The notes: a model not told the origin generated them from the sequence alone. DNA of 60,227 nucleotides from an uncultured Geobacteraceae bacterium (GCA_903876875.1 CAIRBT010000081.1:1-60227), one strand, 5' to 3'. Positions 9,289 through 18,612 are shown, counted from the stretch's first letter. Translations and numbers: made by a program.

Positions 9289-10890
9289 TTAGCCGAGGAT
9301 CGCCTTCATATCTGCCTCAACCGTGGTGATCGGGCCGACGTTAAAGTTCTCAACCAGGAAGTTGAGGATGTTCGGGGTAATGAAGGCCGGCAGTGTTGGT
9401 CCCAATTTGATGTTCTTGATGCCGAGATGGAACAGGGTCAGCAGGATAACCACCGCCTTCTGCTCGTACCAGGAAAGAATCATCGACAGCGGCAGGTCGT
9501 TGACACCGCATTCAAAGGCACCGGCCAGAGCCACGGCAATCTGGATTGCCGAGTAGGCATCGTTGCACTGCCCGATATCCAGCAGACGGGGAATGCCGCC
9601 GATATCGCCAAACTCAAGCTTGTTAAAGCGATACTTGCCACAGGCCAGGGTCAGAATAACCGTATCCGAAGGAAGTTTTTCGGCAAATTCGGTGAAGTAA
9701 TTACGTCCCGACTTCGCGCCGTCACAGCCGCCGATCAGGAAGAAATGCTTGATAGCACCGGATTTGACGGCAGCAATAATTTTATCAGCAACCCCTAGCA
9801 CCGCATTGTGACCGAAACCAGTGAGAATTTCCTGACCAGGATTTTCAGAGAAACCGGGCAGTGACAACGCTTTTTCGATAACCGCCGAAAAATCCCACCC
9901 TTCAACGTGCATGACGTCGGGCCAGGCCACCAGTCCCCAGGTATAGAGCCGGTCTTTATAGCTGTCGGACGGCTTCTGGATACAGTTGGTGTTAAAGATG
10001 ATGGCACCGGGGAAGTTAACGAATTCTTTCGCCTGATCCTGCCATGCACCGCCGAAGTTGCCCACCAGGTGGGAATATTTTTTCAGGCCGGGGTAGCCAT
10101 GGGCAGGCAGCATCTCACCATGGGTATAAATGTTAATCCCCTTCCCTTCGGTCTGTTTGAGCAGCTCTTCCAGCATTTTCAGATCATGTCCGGTGACCAG
10201 AATAGCCTTGCCTTCTTTGGTACCGAGCTGTACGGGGGTCGGCACCGGGTGACCATAGGCATCGGTGTGAGCCGTATTCAAAAGCCCCATGACGGTCAGG
10301 TTCTGCTTGCCGCACTCCATGGCCAAACCGACGAAGTCCATCAGGCCAAAGTCGCCATTGGTAGTGGCGGCCAGTGCCCTCTGGAAATATGCCATAACCT
10401 CATCATCGGTTCTGCCGAGGATCATGGCATGATCCATATAGGCGGCCATACCTTTCAGCCCGTACATGACGATTTCAATGATCGAGCGGATATCCGCATC
10501 GGCATGCTGACTGTTGATGCCATAGGCTTCCGCCTGGGCAACCATGCCGGCAACATCGGCGGCAGGCTTCCACTCGGCAACCGGCCCGGACAGGGTAACA
10601 CCGGCGGCGGCCTTTGCCTGTTCCTTCAACTCGAAGCAGCGGGTGATCATACCTGCGATCCGCTCGGCATCAAAATCCACGTTGGTAACAGTAGTAAAGA
10701 GCCCCTCGATGGTAAAGCGGTCGATCTCAGCGTTACGCCCCAGTTTGTCGGCATAGAGTGCCAGACTCTTCAGGCCGTACAGCAGATGATCCTGCAATGC
10801 CGCCACATCCGGCTTCTTACCGCACACGCCTGAAATGTTACAGCCTGTCCCGTTTGCTGCCTGTTCACATTGATTACAAAACATGCTCAT
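9289..10890 (-). CDS. hcp: Hydroxylamine reductase / hybrid-cluster protein
   Basis: Hcp is a cytosolic Fe-S protein that handles reactive nitrogen species (hydroxylamine or NO reduction, depending on species). The 533-aa length is normal. The N-terminal cysteines C5, C8, C17 and C23 (CNQCEQAANGTGCNISGVCG) bind the cubane cluster, and later conserved stretches (FNTNCIQKP, GGCDGAKSGRNYF, LACGKYRF) supply hybrid-cluster ligands. AAGGAG lies 9 bases before the ATG. It is divergent from a DUF362 ferredoxin gene across a CRP/FNR-type palindrome, which suggests regulation by nitrosative or anaerobic signals. Confidence 0.96.
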   Translation of the reverse strand: MSMFCNQCEQAANGTGCNISGVCGKKPDVAALQDHLLYGLKSLALYADKLGRNAEIDRFTIEGLFTTVTNVDFDAERIAGMITRCFELKEQAKAAAGVTLSGPVAEWKPAADVAGMVAQAEAYGINSQHADADIRSIIEIVMYGLKGMAAYMDHAMILGRTDDEVMAYFQRALAATTNGDFGLMDFVGLAMECGKQNLTVMGLLNTAHTDAYGHPVPTPVQLGTKEGKAILVTGHDLKMLEELLKQTEGKGINIYTHGEMLPAHGYPGLKKYSHLVGNFGGAWQDQAKEFVNFPGAIIFNTNCIQKPSDSYKDRLYTWGLVAWPDVMHVEGWDFSAVIEKALSLPGFSENPGQEILTGFGHNAVLGVADKIIAAVKSGAIKHFFLIGGCDGAKSGRNYFTEFAEKLPSDTVILTLACGKYRFNKLEFGDIGGIPRLLDIGQCNDAYSAIQIAVALAGAFECGVNDLPLSMILSWYEQKAVVILLTLFHLGIKNIKLGPTLPAFITPNILNFLVENFNVGPITTVEADMKAILG

Positions 10891-10950
10891 TGTTGTTTCT
10901 CCTTTTTAGTGGTTTCATGTGTGAGTTTTACTTCGTTTTATGCTATGAAC

Positions 10951-10956
10951 AGTATA
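10951..10956 (-). promoter_or_regulatory. Candidate -10 element of the hcp promoter
   Basis: The minus strand reads TATACT, a 5-of-6 match to the -10 consensus, about 60 bases upstream of the hcp ATG. With a start site near 10944, the palindrome at 10976-10991 is centred near -40, the class II activator position. Confidence 0.5.
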
Positions 10957-10975
10957 CCGCTCTTTCGATTAATAA

Positions 10976-10991
10976 CTTGACGCTAGTCAAG
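10976..10991. promoter_or_regulatory. CRP/FNR-family operator (HcpR-like) between hcp and the DUF362 gene
   Basis: CTTGACGCTAGTCAAG is a perfect inverted repeat of CTTGAC / GTCAAG with a 4-base spacer. TTGAC-N4-GTCAA fits CRP/FNR-family sites, and HcpR of this family is known to control hcp in deltaproteobacteria. It lies centred about 40 bases upstream of the predicted hcp start and 26 bases before the rightward ATG, so it can serve both genes. Confidence 0.6.
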
Positions 10992-11017
10992 AAATGACAG
11001 TTAAAAGGAGAAACAGG

Positions 11018-12121
11018 ATGTCAGAAGTCTTTTTCAGTGATCTCCGCACCGGCCACACAGAAAACTTGTTTGATAAGATTGCAAAATTACTCATACATGC
11101 CGGATTAGACCAGACCATCGCCGAAGGGGATCTGGCCGCCGTCAAAATCCATTTTGGTGAGAAAGGCAATCATACCTATATCCGTCCGGTCTTCGCCCGG
11201 CGGGTCGTCGAAGAGATTAAAAAACGGGGAGCACTCCCCTTTCTGACCGATTCCTCAACCCTCTATCCCGGACAGCGCAAAGAGGCGGTATCGGCTCTCG
11301 TCTGTGCCATTGAAAACGGCTTTGACTACTCCTGTGCCGGTGCTCCGCTCATCATCAGCGACGGCCTGCGGGGGGTTACGGAAACCGAGGTGGCCATCGA
11401 CGGCGAACTACTCAAATCAACCTTTATCGGCACCGAAATAGTCGAAGCCGACGCCATTGTCGCCATGACCCATTTCAAATGCCACGAGTTGACCGGCTTT
11501 GGTGGTGCCCTTAAAAATATCGGCATGGGATGTGCCAGCCGTAAGGGTAAACTGGTTCAACATTCCACCGTGGCCCCCAAAGTTTCACAGAAAAATTGTA
11601 CCGGGTGCGGCATCTGCCCCCGCTCCTGTGCCCATAACGCCATCTCCTTTGAAGGGGGCAAAGCTGTCATCAATCCCGCCGCCTGTGCCGGCTGTTCCCG
11701 CTGCATCACGGTCTGTCCGGTCAAAGCCATCAACATCCAGTGGAATGAGGCGGCCGATCTGGTGATGCGAAAAATGGCCGAATACGCCAAAGGTGCCCTG
11801 ACCGGCAAAGCGGGAAAAACACTCTATATCAACTTTATCACCCAGGTATCCCCGGCCTGTGACTGCTACGGTCATTCCGATGCCCCCATCGTCAATGACA
11901 TCGGCCTCTGTGCTTCCACCGACCCGGTGGCCATTGACCAGGCCTCGGCCGACTTGGTCAATGCAGCACGGGGCAATGAAGGCTCTGCCCTGCAATCGGG
12001 CCACGAGCCGGGCGGAGACAAGTTCCGTGGCTGCTGGCCCCAGATCCCCTGGGAGGTACAACTGGAACATGCGGAAAAAATCGGCCTCGGCAGCAGAAGC
12101 TATCAGTTGGTGAGGGTCTGA
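11018..12121 (+). CDS. DUF362 domain protein with two 4Fe-4S clusters
   Basis: This 367-aa protein has an N-terminal DUF362 domain (about residues 1-180, with [13 protein letters not shown] and [20 protein letters not shown]). A ferredoxin insert follows with two CxxCxxCxxxC(P/A) motifs ([11 protein letters not shown] and [11 protein letters not shown]), and then a C-terminal DUF362 remainder. The biochemical role of the family is not established. The frame opens earlier at 10994, but ATG 11018 follows AAAAGGAG and is the better start. It leads a tight operon with dtd (1-base gap), mqnD and a phosphoesterase, and shares the regulatory region with hcp, which hints at a redox or nitrosative-stress function. 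Confidence 0.88.
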   Translation: MSEVFFSDLRTGHTENLFDKIAKLLIHAGLDQTIAEGDLAAVKIHFGEKGNHTYIRPVFARRVVEEIKKRGALPFLTDSSTLYPGQRKEAVSALVCAIENGFDYSCAGAPLIISDGLRGVTETEVAIDGELLKSTFIGTEIVEADAIVAMTHFKCHELTGFGGALKNIGMGCASRKGKLVQHSTVAPKVSQKNCTGCGICPRSCAHNAISFEGGKAVINPAACAGCSRCITVCPVKAINIQWNEAADLVMRKMAEYAKGALTGKAGKTLYINFITQVSPACDCYGHSDAPIVNDIGLCASTDPVAIDQASADLVNAARGNEGSALQSGHEPGGDKFRGCWPQIPWEVQLEHAEKIGLGSRSYQLVRV

Positions 12122-12122
12122 T

Positions 12123-12560
12123 ATGAAAGCGGTTATCCAGCGGGTCACCTCGGCCAGTGTCACCATAGAAGGCACTGTCGTGGGGTGCATCGACCAGGGC
12201 ATCATGGTGCTGTTGGGGGTAGAAAAAGGGGATGACGAGCAGAAGGGTGCCTGGCTTGCGGATAAAATCTGCGGGCTGCGCATCTTTTACGACGAGGCCG
12301 GTAAAATGAACCGTTCGCTACTTGATGTGGGCGGTTCCCTGCTCATCGTGTCCCAATTCACCCTGGCAGGAAACTGCAACAAGGGGAAACGCCCCTCCTT
12401 CGACACGGCGGCTCCGGCCGAAGAGGGGAAACGGCTGTACGAACTGTTTGTCGCCTCGGCCCGCAACTGCGGCGTCACCGTTGAGACCGGCATTTTTCAG
12501 GCCGATATGCAGGTGGCTCTGGTGAACGACGGCCCGGTGACCTTTATTCTGGAACGATAA
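12123..12560 (+). CDS. dtd: D-aminoacyl-tRNA deacylase
   Basis: Dtd hydrolyses D-amino acids (and glycine mischarged on tRNA-Ala) from tRNA in the cytosol. The 145-aa length and [13 protein letters not shown] start are typical. Both signature motifs are present: SQFTL near residue 78 and the Gly-cisPro motif GPVTF at the C-terminus. It begins one base after the DUF362 stop and ends 10 bases before mqnD, so it is co-transcribed with them. Confidence 0.96.
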   Translation: MKAVIQRVTSASVTIEGTVVGCIDQGIMVLLGVEKGDDEQKGAWLADKICGLRIFYDEAGKMNRSLLDVGGSLLIVSQFTLAGNCNKGKRPSFDTAAPAEEGKRLYELFVASARNCGVTVETGIFQADMQVALVNDGPVTFILER

Positions 12561-12570
12561 CGGAGAGCCC

Positions 12571-13407
12571 ATGACACGACAACTGACCCTTGGTTTTTCC
12601 CCCTGTCCCAACGACACCTTCATGTTTTATCCCCTCGTGCATAGCCTGATTGATGCAGAATGCATCAGCTATCGGGAGCGGCTTGAAGATGTGGAAACCC
12701 TCAATCAGCTGGCCCTGGCCGGCACACTTGATGTCAGCAAGGTTTCCTACCACGCGTTGGGGCACATCCGTGACCAGTACGCCCTGCTCCGTTCGGGAAG
12801 TGCTCTGGGGCGAGGGTGCGGGCCGCTGCTGGTGGCGACCGAAGCCTTCGATCCGGCCATGCTACGGGGCAAGACCATCGCCATACCGGGGCGCTACACC
12901 ACCGCGCTGCTGTTACTGAGACTGTTCGATCCCCACCTGGACACCTTCATTACCATGCCGTTTAACGAAATCATGGATGCCGTCCTCAGCGGCACCGTCG
13001 ATGCAGGTCTGATCATCCATGAGTCCCGTTTTACCTATGCAGGTTTCGGACTCCATAAACTGTTGGATCTGGGTGAATGGTGGGAACAGGAGACCAACCT
13101 CCCCATCCCCCTCGGCGGCATCGTCGCCCGTCGCTCCCTCGGTGCCGGAACCATCGCCGCCATCGAGCGGGCCTTGCGGGCCGGGGTTGACTACGCACGC
13201 AGTCATCCGGATCAGGCGGCAGCGTACATCGGAGAGCATGCCCAGGAGATGAGCCGGCAGGTCTGCGCTGCCCACATCGATCTCTATGTTAACGATTTTT
13301 CAGAGAATTTAGGGGATGAGGGGGAGCGGGCAATCACCTGTTTGATGGAACGTGCAGCAGAGGCGGGACTCATTCCCCCCTCTGCCATGCCGCTCTTCAT
13401 GTCATAG
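12571..13407 (+). CDS. mqnD: 1,4-dihydroxy-6-naphthoate synthase (futalosine pathway)
   Basis: MqnD turns cyclic dehypoxanthinyl futalosine into 1,4-dihydroxy-6-naphthoate in the alternative menaquinone pathway. The 278-aa periplasmic-binding-protein-like fold starts with LGFSPCPNDTFMFYPL, the MqnD signature, and contains SKVSYHALGH and DAGLIIHESRFTY. MqnA is a related fold, but the CPNDTF motif favours MqnD. Menaquinone is the membrane electron carrier expected for this respiratory lifestyle, and it would feed the NrfD-type complex further along the window. It is the third gene of the DUF362-dtd operon. Confidence 0.92.
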   Translation: MTRQLTLGFSPCPNDTFMFYPLVHSLIDAECISYRERLEDVETLNQLALAGTLDVSKVSYHALGHIRDQYALLRSGSALGRGCGPLLVATEAFDPAMLRGKTIAIPGRYTTALLLLRLFDPHLDTFITMPFNEIMDAVLSGTVDAGLIIHESRFTYAGFGLHKLLDLGEWWEQETNLPIPLGGIVARRSLGAGTIAAIERALRAGVDYARSHPDQAAAYIGEHAQEMSRQVCAAHIDLYVNDFSENLGDEGERAITCLMERAAEAGLIPPSAMPLFMS

Positions 13408-13437
13408 GGAATAGGTAACGATGAAACGGGGCGACCA

Positions 13438-14334
13438 ATGGCCATACTAATCACCGGCGACACCCATGGTGCCCGGGGCATTCACCGACTGTCACCGGAG
13501 CACTTTCCCGAGGGGGAATCTCTTGACCGGGAAGACTTCGTCATCATTGTCGGAGATTTTCAGGTGATCTACGCCCACGGCGGCATCACCAAGCATGAGG
13601 AACAGATGCTCACCTGGTTGTCATCCCGCCCCTGGACCACGCTCTTCATCGACGGCAACCATGAACATATGCCCCGCCTCCGCTCACTCCCCCTGGAACA
13701 GCGTTTCGGCGGCAGAGTCGGGCGAGCCGCCCCCCATGTCTATTACCTGCTGCGGGGAGAGCGCTACGACATTGACGACCGGAGTGTCCTCTGTCTGGGG
13801 GGTGCCATCTCCATTGACCGCCACAAGCGGATTCCGGGGGAGTCCTGGTTTGACGATGAGATACCCACAGAAGTTGATATTATGACAACCCGGCAGTCGG
13901 CGGCCCGTGGGCCGGTTGACCTGTTTCTGACCCACACCTGTCCACCGGACATTAAATTCCAGCTCCCGATCCACAATCGGAACGACATCAGTGATCCGAC
14001 CGAACATACGCTGGCCGAACTACGCCCCCTGGTCAAGCCGCGCCACTGGGTTTTCGGTCACTTCCACGTCAACTGGAAGGGGCGTGACAACGGCATCGAC
14101 TACGCCTGTCTCTTTGACGAGATTGCACTTCTTGACCCAAAACTCGGCATCATCCCCCTGGGCAAAAAGCCGCTGACCCGCCGTTCCCCGGATCAGCACC
14201 ATCTGCTGCCTGCCGTCGTCCCGGCAGCAACACCGGCGAAACTCCCCAAGGGCACCCCCATGGCACCATCACCGGCAGCACAGACAGTCGTTGACACCCC
14301 TTCCGGAGGGTTCGGCACCTGGGGGGGAGAGTAG
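13438..14334 (+). CDS. Calcineurin-like metallophosphoesterase
   Basis: This 298-aa cytosolic metallophosphoesterase shows the metal-site motifs in order: GDTHG (residues 6-10), GDF near 41, GNHEH near 66, a later histidine in LTHTCPP, and GHFHVNW near 204. The last 60 residues or so are low-complexity Pro/Ala/Thr sequence, unlike the compact core. The substrate cannot be deduced. It follows mqnD by 30 bases and is probably the last gene of that operon. The base composition drops sharply after it. Confidence 0.85.
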   Translation: MAILITGDTHGARGIHRLSPEHFPEGESLDREDFVIIVGDFQVIYAHGGITKHEEQMLTWLSSRPWTTLFIDGNHEHMPRLRSLPLEQRFGGRVGRAAPHVYYLLRGERYDIDDRSVLCLGGAISIDRHKRIPGESWFDDEIPTEVDIMTTRQSAARGPVDLFLTHTCPPDIKFQLPIHNRNDISDPTEHTLAELRPLVKPRHWVFGHFHVNWKGRDNGIDYACLFDEIALLDPKLGIIPLGKKPLTRRSPDQHHLLPAVVPAATPAKLPKGTPMAPSPAAQTVVDTPSGGFGTWGGE

Positions 14335-14663
14335 CGGGAAAACGGAGTACTCCCTTGGCAAAATATGCCATAGTGTACTACGAACACCGCCTGTGTGCAG
14401 TTGGCTCCCAATAAAAAAACCCAAGTGCAGCCTCAATTACACATCCCTAACCGTACGCCCCCCCCCAACCAAACTGGTAACTTCGAACACAAACCTATCT
14501 CGAACGCCTGATCAGCAGTAGTTTGCCTAACCATAATACAAAGCGTCCAACCAAAGCAATCGCCACACTCCACCGGCGACCACCACACACAGAGTTACAT
14601 AACTTAATGAACAATAAATAACAGTAATAATCCGAATATGTATTAGTTAATCTGATAAGAATG

Positions 14664-14910
14664 GTAACTATTCAGAATAATTACTTTTGATTTTTTTAAA
14701 AAAGTTCTTGACACAGTTTTTAGGTGTTTTTTCGAAAATTCGCTACACCGCGACACCGAGTCTATAGTGGCCTGAGAAGGCTCTGTGCGCTGTTTACAGT
14801 GGTTGTGGGCGGCATTGACACTGCTGGCCGTGCAGAAAATAAAACGTAACTATTCAGCACGGTCTTTACATGCCAGGCCTTTTTGATATTGCCATATGCT
14901 GAATAGTTAC
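14664..14910. mobile_element. IS66-like relic or MITE bounded by 12-bp inverted repeats
   Basis: GTAACTATTCAG at 14664-14675 and its exact complement at 14899-14910 form terminal inverted repeats. An internal copy extended to 14 bp (GTAACTATTCAGCA, 14846-14859) is the perfect partner of 14897-14910, so a 65-bp nested unit is also possible. Ends starting with GTAA and 8-bp target duplications are typical of IS66. The flanking octamers TAAGAATG and TAAAAAAG match at 6 of 8 positions, which is weak support. No transposase frame is present. Confidence 0.5.
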
Positions 14911-14987
14911 TAAAAAAGATAATTTGTTTTCCCGGCACATAGCGCCACCTCCTCAAGCAGTTTCTCAATTACATTTTGGTTACTCAT
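14910..14987 (-). pseudogene. Truncated 25-codon open frame abutting the element
   Basis: An ATG at 14987, preceded by GGGGAG at good distance, opens a 25-codon frame starting MSNQNVIEKLLEEVALC. It ends in a stop created where the terminal repeat begins (14910-14912). It looks like the start of a gene cut by the element. It is too short to identify and may be chance. Confidence 0.22.
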
Positions 14988-15248
14988 GTTACAGCTCCCC
15001 ACCAGAAAATGCCCTGAACCTTAATTTATTTATAAATTCATTATGTTACGAGGCATAATCAAGTATTTCCCACCACTACCTCTCCAAAACAACCACAACG
15101 ACGTCAAACAGAAAAGTCCAATGATTACAAGCAATAACAGCCAATTACGGCATGACATGCACCGGCATCCCAAGCACAACTACCCATAACGAATACACGG
15201 GTAGACAAAATGACCACAAGAGAAGAACCAATTTCGGCACATAATAAT

Positions 15249-15276
15249 TTGATATTACAAATAAAAAAAATAATAT
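15249..15276 (+). promoter_or_regulatory. Candidate promoter of the tail-collar protein gene
   Basis: TTGATA (15249-15254), a 16-base spacer and TAATAT (15271-15276) lie about 105 bases before the ATG in AT-rich DNA. A run of nine T (15288-15296) lies in the would-be leader. Such AT-rich sequence makes chance matches likely. Confidence 0.35.
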
Positions 15277-15381
15277 TAAGTCGGTAATTTTTTTTTATTG
15301 TCGTGAGTGCTGCATAAGAGAATAACGACGAACAGAACAGATACGGTTGTGCAGTTACTTTATTTAAGGAGGAAATTAGTT

Positions 15382-18300
15382 ATGAAAACGCTCATCACAT
15401 CAGTCATCATGGCGGTGCTGCTCATGACAGGCCAAAGTGCCTGGAGTGCCATTCCCCGCACGATCTCGTACCAGGGGTATCTCGCCGCCACCCCCGACAA
15501 TGTCACCTTCACTGGCGCTGCCCAAATGACCTTCAGTCTCTATGAGGACGCCACCGTGGGCTCTCCCCTCTGGACGGAGAGTCTGAGTGCAGTGCCTGTC
15601 GTAAAGGGGGGCTACACGGTACTCCTTGGAAAGAGTAATGCTCTCGAATTAAGCTTTGATAAAGTATATTACCTGGGGGTAAAGGTAGGCACCGATACCG
15701 AAATGGTGCCTCGGCATGAATTGTCTGCATCACCATTTGCCTTCAGAACCATTAACGCCGACAGTGCCGACACCTTGTCACTCTCCTGTAACGATGGCCA
15801 GATACTGGGCTATAGCACCTCCAGTACATCATGGAGATGTGTGGATGGAGCTGTTAACGGAGGCGGCACCTGGGGAACTATTAAAGGTACCCTTACCAAC
15901 CAAAGTGATCTGGCAGCTGCCCTGACTGGAAAGGTGAGTACATCAACCACCATCAACGGCCGTAGCCTGAACAGAAACGTAAGTCTCATTGCTGCTGACC
16001 TTAATCTGGGCAACGTGAACAACACCACTGACATGAACAAGCCTGTCAGTCTGGCAATGCAGACCGCACTTAACGGCAAGGCCGCCAGCGGAAGCAACGC
16101 TGACATCACCCGCCTTTCCGGCCTGAAGACCGCCATCACCGTACCCCAGGGGGGAACGGGGAGTACTGCCTTGACCGGCTATGTGAAAGGCTCAGGCACC
16201 AACGCCCTGACCGCTTCCACCTCCATTCCGGTGGCTGATATTTCCGGTCTGGGTACATTTGCAACCAAATCTCAGGCATCACTTACCGCCGACGTCACCG
16301 GCATCCTGCCGGTCACCAAGGGGGGAACCGGCAGCACCACCCGTAACTTCGTCAATCTGACCGACTCGGAAACCATCAACGGCACGAAAACCTTCAGCAA
16401 CGTGATTATCGGTAGCGTGTCCGGCAACGCCATTACTGCAACTACTGCCACAAAACTGAGTGCAGGATCAACACTGCCAAGCGACACTCTGGCCGCCACC
16501 CAGGACATAGTGGACAACAGCGACAAAATTGCCACAACGAAATTTGTACACAGTATGGCCGACAGTGTCAGCTCCAGGGCTGCCAGTGGCGCCAACAGTG
16601 ACATTATCAGTACGAGTAGTTTGACAACCGTCACGACGACAGAGGCCACGGACTTTACCCTGCTGACCGGTGGAAGCACCAGTATTATACCAAAAGCTGG
16701 CTCAATTAAGCTTACGGGCGGTGCTGCAGTGGATAATGACCAGGACACAGCTGTCGGCGGTTCAGTCGTGCTTACCGGCGGTGACTTCATCGGAATGAAC
16801 GAAGTGGGGATGGCTGGTTCGGTTACCATCAGTGGCGGTTCTGGTGGCAACGGTACAGGTGGGGATGTTGTTCTCTCTGCCGGTAAGGGGATCCTGGCTC
16901 CCGGTGCGGTTAAGGTACAGGGTCTCCGTATCATGTCCCAGAATACGACCAGCACCAACACTCCCGTACTGTCTACTACGACGCCCTCTTTCGGTGTAAA
17001 AATAGCAGCTTATTCTGACATCTCCAGCTCTGGCGTCAACCTGACAGCCCCATCCAACACCACCTTGTATACCCTGACCCTTCCGCCAACTGCGGGCACA
17101 CGCAATCAAGTCCTTGCCACCGACGGCACCGGCATTTTGAGCTGGACAACTCCTATATCCGGTACCGTCACCGACATTAAGGTTTCGGCACCGGTACTAT
17201 CCTCCGGTGGCCCCGTACCAACCATCAGCATTACCAAAGCCGACGGCACCACCGATGGTTATCTTTCTGCCACTGATTTCAAGGCTTTTAACGACAAACA
17301 GAACGCCTCCGCCAACCTGAACAGCTTTGGTACACTGACAAACAGCAGTGGCTGGTTAAATAACAACGGCTCGGGTCTATTGAGCTACAAAAACCCGACC
17401 TCAGCGGATGTAGGGCTCGGCAATGTGACCAATGACGTGCAGACCAAGGCAGCGATTGTACCAAACACAGCACCGACTGCTGGCCAGATTTTGATTGGTA
17501 ATATCAATAAAGCGTTTACAGCTCAGAGCGTAAGCGGTGACGGCTCCTTTGATGCTACCGGCACACTCACCATTACAAAGACGGAAGGGCAACCCTTCGG
17601 GCGTCTGGCAAAGCAGAGCAGCGTAAATCTTACCAGCAGCACTGATGTTACCGGCACGCTGCCGGTGGCAAACGGCGGTACCGGACTGGGAAGTAACCTT
17701 GCCGTCGGTGGCCTGCTCTATGCATCCAATGCCACAACATTGAGCAGTCTGAAAACGGACACCAGTGGCCTGATACTGACATCCGCTGCAAACGCAGCCC
17801 CAAGCTGGAGCAAGGATCTCACCTTGAGCGGCAATCTTACTGTCACCGGCACCACCTCCTTGAATAACACAATTATCAATGGCAGCAGTACCTTCACCAC
17901 CGGTACGGGTGCGGTATCCCTGAACGGCAACACAATACTTGGTGCAGGCAAGTCACTTAGCTTCTCCAACAGCAGCAACAAAAAAATAGGTTTCGCTGCC
18001 CCTACAACCATCAACAGCGAATACACCCTGAGCTTGCCGCCAGCCGCCCCTGGTACCAACGGTCAAGTGCTTGCCAGCGATACCGGTGGCAACTTGAGCT
18101 GGGCACCGATAATGACGATTCCCGCAGGGACTGTCGTAGCATACATGGGGGTCACCGCCCCTCCAGGATGGGTAATGTGCAACGGTGCCTCCGTTACCAT
18201 AACCAGCACTTTGAATACTGATTATGTTGCGCTCTACCAGTTGCTGTATGGCACAACGAGTGCAACCGGTACGTTAGTATTGCCCGACATGCGGGGTCGT

Positions 18301-18612
18301 TTTTTGAGGGGGCTGGATAACGGTGCGAATCGTGACTTCGACACGGGAACGCGCGGAGCAGAAGGTGCTGGCAAATCTGGAAGCAATGTAGGCTCAGTAC
18401 AATCGGATGCCTTTGCAAATCATGACCATGGCGTAAGTGCTCAAGGTAGGAGAACGACCGCCAGCCCAGACAATGCTAATGGTGTAACAGTAATTGACCC
18501 GGGAACGTCAGGTGGGTGGTTTAATAACATTGACAAAATCGACGTTCTGCCAAGCGGCGGTTCCGAAACCCGCCCAAAGAATATCGCGGTTAATTATATT
18601 ATTAAAAAATAG
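15382..18612 (+). CDS. Large secreted fibre-like protein with C-terminal phage tail-collar domain
   Basis: This 1,076-aa protein starts with a Sec signal peptide (MKTLITSVIMAVLLMTGQSA). An N-terminal domain (about residues 25-125, RTISYQGYLAAT to HELSASPFAF) resembles one found in many uncharacterised surface proteins. A long Ser/Thr/Gly/Asn-rich shaft carries tail-fibre-like repeats (VPQGGTGST, LPVTKGGTGST, LPVANGGTGLG). The last 165 residues or so form a tail-collar domain (PPGWVMCNGAS, LPDMRGRFLRG, FANHDHG). No other phage genes are near, so I infer a cell-surface or released adhesin. ATG 15382 follows AAGGAGG; the open frame reaches back to 15307 without such support. A strong terminator closes the gene. 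Confidence 0.82.
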   Translation: MKTLITSVIMAVLLMTGQSAWSAIPRTISYQGYLAATPDNVTFTGAAQMTFSLYEDATVGSPLWTESLSAVPVVKGGYTVLLGKSNALELSFDKVYYLGVKVGTDTEMVPRHELSASPFAFRTINADSADTLSLSCNDGQILGYSTSSTSWRCVDGAVNGGGTWGTIKGTLTNQSDLAAALTGKVSTSTTINGRSLNRNVSLIAADLNLGNVNNTTDMNKPVSLAMQTALNGKAASGSNADITRLSGLKTAITVPQGGTGSTALTGYVKGSGTNALTASTSIPVADISGLGTFATKSQASLTADVTGILPVTKGGTGSTTRNFVNLTDSETINGTKTFSNVIIGSVSGNAITATTATKLSAGSTLPSDTLAATQDIVDNSDKIATTKFVHSMADSVSSRAASGANSDIISTSSLTTVTTTEATDFTLLTGGSTSIIPKAGSIKLTGGAAVDNDQDTAVGGSVVLTGGDFIGMNEVGMAGSVTISGGSGGNGTGGDVVLSAGKGILAPGAVKVQGLRIMSQNTTSTNTPVLSTTTPSFGVKIAAYSDISSSGVNLTAPSNTTLYTLTLPPTAGTRNQVLATDGTGILSWTTPISGTVTDIKVSAPVLSSGGPVPTISITKADGTTDGYLSATDFKAFNDKQNASANLNSFGTLTNSSGWLNNNGSGLLSYKNPTSADVGLGNVTNDVQTKAAIVPNTAPTAGQILIGNINKAFTAQSVSGDGSFDATGTLTITKTEGQPFGRLAKQSSVNLTSSTDVTGTLPVANGGTGLGSNLAVGGLLYASNATTLSSLKTDTSGLILTSAANAAPSWSKDLTLSGNLTVTGTTSLNNTIINGSSTFTTGTGAVSLNGNTILGAGKSLSFSNSSNKKIGFAAPTTINSEYTLSLPPAAPGTNGQVLASDTGGNLSWAPIMTIPAGTVVAYMGVTAPPGWVMCNGASVTITSTLNTDYVALYQLLYGTTSATGTLVLPDMRGRFLRGLDNGANRDFDTGTRGAEGAGKSGSNVGSVQSDAFANHDHGVSAQGRRTTASPDNANGVTVIDPGTSGGWFNNIDKIDVLPSGGSETRPKNIAVNYIIKK

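Larger units (their letters stand above)
14335..15381. other. AT-rich gene-poor interval with mobile-element remains
   Basis: About 1 kb lacks any convincing full-length gene. It holds a 247-bp element with terminal inverted repeats (14664-14910), a short ribosome-binding-site-bearing open frame on the minus strand, homopolymer runs (8 A at 15263-15270, 9 T at 15288-15296) and the likely promoter of the downstream fibre gene. The composition suggests acquired or decaying DNA. Confidence 0.7.

Noticed and set aside
9907-10833. 308-codon open frame on the strand opposite hcp
   Set aside because: It is a shadow of the GC-rich hcp coding sequence and has no recognisable motif.
16272-16961. 229-codon open frame antisense to the tail-collar gene
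   Set aside because: Its low-complexity Ser/Pro/Val composition mirrors the Gly/Thr repeats of the real gene.
15382-18612. Prophage
   Set aside because: Only one tail-like gene with a secretion signal; no capsid, terminase, lysis or integrase genes nearby.
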